From contig CAYFQI010000120.1 of NCBI GenBank assembly GCA_964345135.1, positions 1-8,485 on the forward strand: 8,485 nt of DNA. Reading direction: 5' to 3'. Positions 6,121-8,485 of this stretch are shown in pieces. Numbering within the stretch: the first letter of the stretch is position 1; every line of letters starts with the position of its first letter. Made by a program: the position numbers and the translations under genes. The notes beneath the pieces are model-generated. The model was not told the origin of the DNA, ran no database searches, and worked only from the letters and a program-made list of their open reading frames with translations. This stretch comes from CAYMKE01 sp964345135. Its GTDB lineage: Bacteria; Bacteroidota; Bacteroidia; Bacteroidales; JBBRXJ01.

Positions 6121-7917
6121 TTACATCCTCGGGGGCATATACATTCCCAATAACCTGGCTGAAGATTTGATGATGGCAGCCGTGTTTTTGGATAACAACA
6201 ATCGCATTTTAATCAATTCTTCATTGTCATTCCTGAGAATAGGAGTATCCTGGTAAAACTGGTTGTATTGTTTCACCAATTCGTAAATATGATTGGCTAT
6301 GATGCCCGGGTTAAAATTGGCACCTGATTCAGCAATGACCCCGGGTAAGGCATGTATGAGTTTTAACACTTCTTTTTCTGAATCGATGAATTGTAAGGTT
6401 TTGTTTGATTCGTTAGGGATGTTTATATTTCTTTCCCGTGCTTTTCGCAGTACCGACTGAATCCGGGCATAAGTGTACTGGATAAACGGGCCGGTATTTC
6501 CATTAAAATCAACTGATTCTTCGGGATTGAATGTCATATTTTTTTTCGGATCTACTTTCAGGATGAAATATTTCAATGCCCCCATACCAATGGTGTTGAT
6601 GATGGATGTTTTTTCTTCCGGTGAATAGCCTTCGAGTTTTCCAAGTTCCTGAGACATGTTGCCTGCTGTTTCAATCATTTCATCCATCAGGTCATCTGCA
6701 TCTACTACTTTCCCTTCTCTTGATTTCATTTTCCCGGAAGGGAGGTCAACCATGCCATATGAAAGGTGTTTGATTTTATCGTCCCATTCATACCCGAGCT
6801 TTTTTAATATCAATGGCAGAATATTAAAATGGTAGTCCTGCTCATTGCCCACAACATAAAGGATTGCTTTGGGTTTATATTCTTCGTACCGCATGACAGC
6901 AGTGCCAATATCCTGTGTCATATAAACAGAAGTACCATCGGAACGTAGTAATAACTTTTTATCATATCCTTCTGCCGTGAGGTCAGCCCAAACAGAGCCA
7001 TCTTCCTGTTGTTCAAGCACACCGTCTTTTAATCCCTGTAGCACGATGTCCCGTCCTTTTGTATAGGTTTGCGATTCGTAGTAGATTTTATCAAAATCAA
7101 CCCCCAGGCGCTCGTAAGTTTCGTCAAATCCTTTGTAAACCCAGTCGTTCATTTTTTTCCAAAGCGACACAACATGTTCTTCCCCGTCTTCCCATTGTTT
7201 AAGCATCTTTCGTGCTTCCTTTATCAGCGGGGCTGTTTGCATGGCTTCTTTTTCGTCCATGCCATTGGCTTTCAAATCGTCTACCTGCTTTTTATATTCG
7301 TTTTCAAACATCACGTAATAATCTCCCACCAGGTGGTCGCCTTTTTTATTGGATGATTCGGGCGTTTCTCCCTGTCCCCATTTTTGCCATGCCAACATGG
7401 TTTTGCAAATATGAATGCCCCTGTCATTCACCAAATTGCTTTTGACCACGTCATATCCATTTCCCTGTAAGATGGAACATATCGCGTACCCCAGGAGGTT
7501 GTTCCGAATATGCCCCAAATGCAATGGTTTGTTCGTGTTGGGAGATGAATATTCGACCATGATGGGATTGGTATTGGCTTGTTTCTCTGTGAATCCAAAA
7601 TTTTTAGTCCGGTTGACTGCATTAAGGAAATCATGCCAGTATTTATCACTTATTTCAAGGTTTAAAAATCCTTTTACAATGTTGAATTGCTCAATGAGAT
7701 ACAAATGGCTTACCAGGTATTCTCCTATTTTTTGAGCGCATTCCTCCGGTTTTAGTTTAAACAGTTTAAGCAACGGGAATACCACCAATGTAAAGTCGCC
7801 GTTAAAATCTTTCCGTGTTTTTTGGATTTGAATCTGCTGTTCATTGATGGTTTGTCCGGTATGTTCTTTCACAGCATTTTGTACATGCTGACTGATTTGT
7901 GTAAGTATAGATTCCAT
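6121..7917 (-). CDS. argS: Arginyl-tRNA synthetase
   Basis: This class I aminoacyl-tRNA synthetase attaches arginine to tRNA-Arg in the cytoplasm. The 598-residue product has the expected order: an N-terminal Add-1 domain (about residues 1-110) that recognises the tRNA elbow; the Rossmann catalytic domain with EYSSPNTNKPLHLGHIRNN (122-140), whose HIGH-type motif is HLGH at 133-136; a KMSK-type loop read as KMKSREG (396-402); and the alpha-helical anticodon-binding domain from about residue 475, with QYTYARIQSVLRKA. It ends in LLGMYMPP, typical of ArgS. ArgS usually needs tRNA for arginine activation. The ATG at 7917 has only an A-rich upstream stretch. Its presence opposite argG and argH makes the locus rich in arginine functions. 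The gene looks intact. Confidence 0.97.
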   Translation of the reverse strand: MESILTQISQHVQNAVKEHTGQTINEQQIQIQKTRKDFNGDFTLVVFPLLKLFKLKPEECAQKIGEYLVSHLYLIEQFNIVKGFLNLEISDKYWHDFLNAVNRTKNFGFTEKQANTNPIMVEYSSPNTNKPLHLGHIRNNLLGYAICSILQGNGYDVVKSNLVNDRGIHICKTMLAWQKWGQGETPESSNKKGDHLVGDYYVMFENEYKKQVDDLKANGMDEKEAMQTAPLIKEARKMLKQWEDGEEHVVSLWKKMNDWVYKGFDETYERLGVDFDKIYYESQTYTKGRDIVLQGLKDGVLEQQEDGSVWADLTAEGYDKKLLLRSDGTSVYMTQDIGTAVMRYEEYKPKAILYVVGNEQDYHFNILPLILKKLGYEWDDKIKHLSYGMVDLPSGKMKSREGKVVDADDLMDEMIETAGNMSQELGKLEGYSPEEKTSIINTIGMGALKYFILKVDPKKNMTFNPEESVDFNGNTGPFIQYTYARIQSVLRKARERNINIPNESNKTLQFIDSEKEVLKLIHALPGVIAESGANFNPGIIANHIYELVKQYNQFYQDTPILRNDNEELIKMRLLLSKNTAAIIKSSARLLGMYMPPRM

Positions 7918-8060
7918 TTATTTTATGTTAAATACTTGATTTTAAGGATTAATGTTATGTTGTTTTTAAAAATATAAGTAGCTATAACCTTCTTTTCAGG
8001 GAACTTTATAAACAGGTATAATTTTAAAGTACAAACCTTAAAGATTACATAAAAGAAAAT

Positions 8061-8345
8061 TTAAGAAATAACGAAATTTATTTTATTTTCTTTATTCACT
8101 TCGTAATCATAAGGATTCATATTTTTTTCAACCAATATGTTTCTATCCACTAATTCATCTATTTCTAACTGTAAATCAGAAGAAAATGGTCCATAATAAT
8201 GATATTTAAATTTTTCATTAAAAGGAATTTCTTTGTTTTTCAATATGTAAACCACCTTTTGGAATTTAGTCCTTCCTCTGATATTTCCCGCTACGTCCAA
8301 TAAGGTTATAATTCTTTTTAAATTATCATTTAATATTAATTCCAT
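8061..8345 (-). CDS. YwgA-like small protein, probably C-terminally shortened
   Basis: The 94-residue product resembles the N-terminal half of Bacillus YwgA-type proteins: GRTKFQKVVYILK (residues 24-36) followed by EKFKYHYYGPFSSDLQLEID (44-63). From memory, YwgA has GRKKLQKMIYI and a FHFYGPYSEEL counterpart and is about 165 residues, so 60-70 C-terminal residues seem missing here. The LQK-Y and YGP pattern also recalls the Panacea (SocA-like) antitoxin fold; that link is inference. The molecular function is unknown. The ATG at 8345 follows the stop of the upstream gene by one base, showing tight coupling, and AAGGA about 8-10 bases ahead could serve as ribosome-binding site, unlike the core genes. 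The region is AT-rich: 27% GC in one 60-base line counted, against 40% in one argS line. Confidence 0.6.
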   Translation of the reverse strand: MELILNDNLKRIITLLDVAGNIRGRTKFQKVVYILKNKEIPFNEKFKYHYYGPFSSDLQLEIDELVDRNILVEKNMNPYDYEVNKENKINFVIS

Positions 8346-8346
8346 T

Positions 8347-8485
8347 TTATAATCCTTTTTTAGTTTTAATTTCTAAATAATCTCTGTGAATATAAGCTCT
8401 TTTTTTTCGTAGTTCATTATTTTTTAATGAATTGATTATTGGGGACACTTCAGAAAATTCCTTTAAAGTTCCATCAGCATATTTA
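8347..8485 (-). CDS. C-terminal end of a probable HD-domain phosphohydrolase (partial)
   Basis: A minus-strand frame is open from the window edge to TAA at 8349-8347, giving 45 residues that begin KYADGTLKEFSEVSPIINSL and end in a lysine-rich tail. The stop is one base from the ATG of the YwgA-like gene, so the two are probably one operon. The 'DG-x-LKEFSEVSPII' pattern resembles the extreme C-terminus of COG1078 HD-superfamily phosphohydrolases (SAMHD1/YwfO-like), which in Bacillus and elsewhere neighbour ywgA. That assignment rests on recall of family tails plus context; the catalytic HD residues lie outside the window. The frame itself is well supported, the function only moderately. Confidence 0.45.
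   Translation of the reverse strand, partial: KYADGTLKEFSEVSPIINSLKNNELRKKRAYIHRDYLEIKTKKGL

Noticed and set aside
7069..7735. Plus-strand frames inside argS
   Set aside because: They overlap an intact argS on the other strand and have Phe/His-rich products with no motif.
7922..8060. Open frame continuing past the YwgA-like stop to the argS start, which might be a read-through C-terminus
   Set aside because: About 45 open codons in AT-rich DNA is expected by chance, and the translation does not resemble the missing YwgA part.

Overview
The window looks like a chromosomal segment from an AT-rich member of the Bacteroidetes (Bacteroidota). This is inferred from three things. Core genes start without a recognisable Shine-Dalgarno sequence. 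Several intergenic regions carry TAnnTTTG-like boxes resembling the Bacteroidetes -7 promoter element. The argH-proB adjacency recalls the arginine/proline clusters of that phylum. No rRNA, tRNA, CRISPR array, insertion sequence or integrase was found.

Layout: bases 1-442 contain no convincing gene but are rich in small structures: a strong purine-rich ribosome-binding-like site before a 20-codon ORF, a perfect 34-bp palindrome (325-358) and three 9-bp tandem units (392-418). Four plus-strand genes follow: argG (443-1675), argH (1818-3152), proB (3210-4019) and a class I/II PLP aminotransferase of unknown substrate (4143-5435). Three minus-strand genes converge on them: a broken MtaA/UroD-type methyltransferase (5470-6025), argS (6121-7917) and, at the right edge, a two-gene unit made of a short YwgA-like protein (8061-8345) and the C-terminal tail of a probable HD-domain phosphohydrolase (8347-8485, cut by the window edge).

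Function: ArgG and ArgH carry out the last two steps of arginine synthesis (citrulline plus aspartate to argininosuccinate, then to arginine plus fumarate). ArgS charges tRNA-Arg, so three arginine genes sit within 7.5 kb. ProB starts proline synthesis, but its usual partner proA is absent here, as are argB, argC, argD, argE and argF. The aminotransferase probably has its own promoter and its role is open.

No clearly new multi-gene system is visible. The points most worth a second look are the structured argG leader, the A9 homopolymer frameshift plus C-terminal loss in the methyltransferase remnant, and the AT-rich HD/YwgA-like pair at the right edge, whose YwgA member is short.
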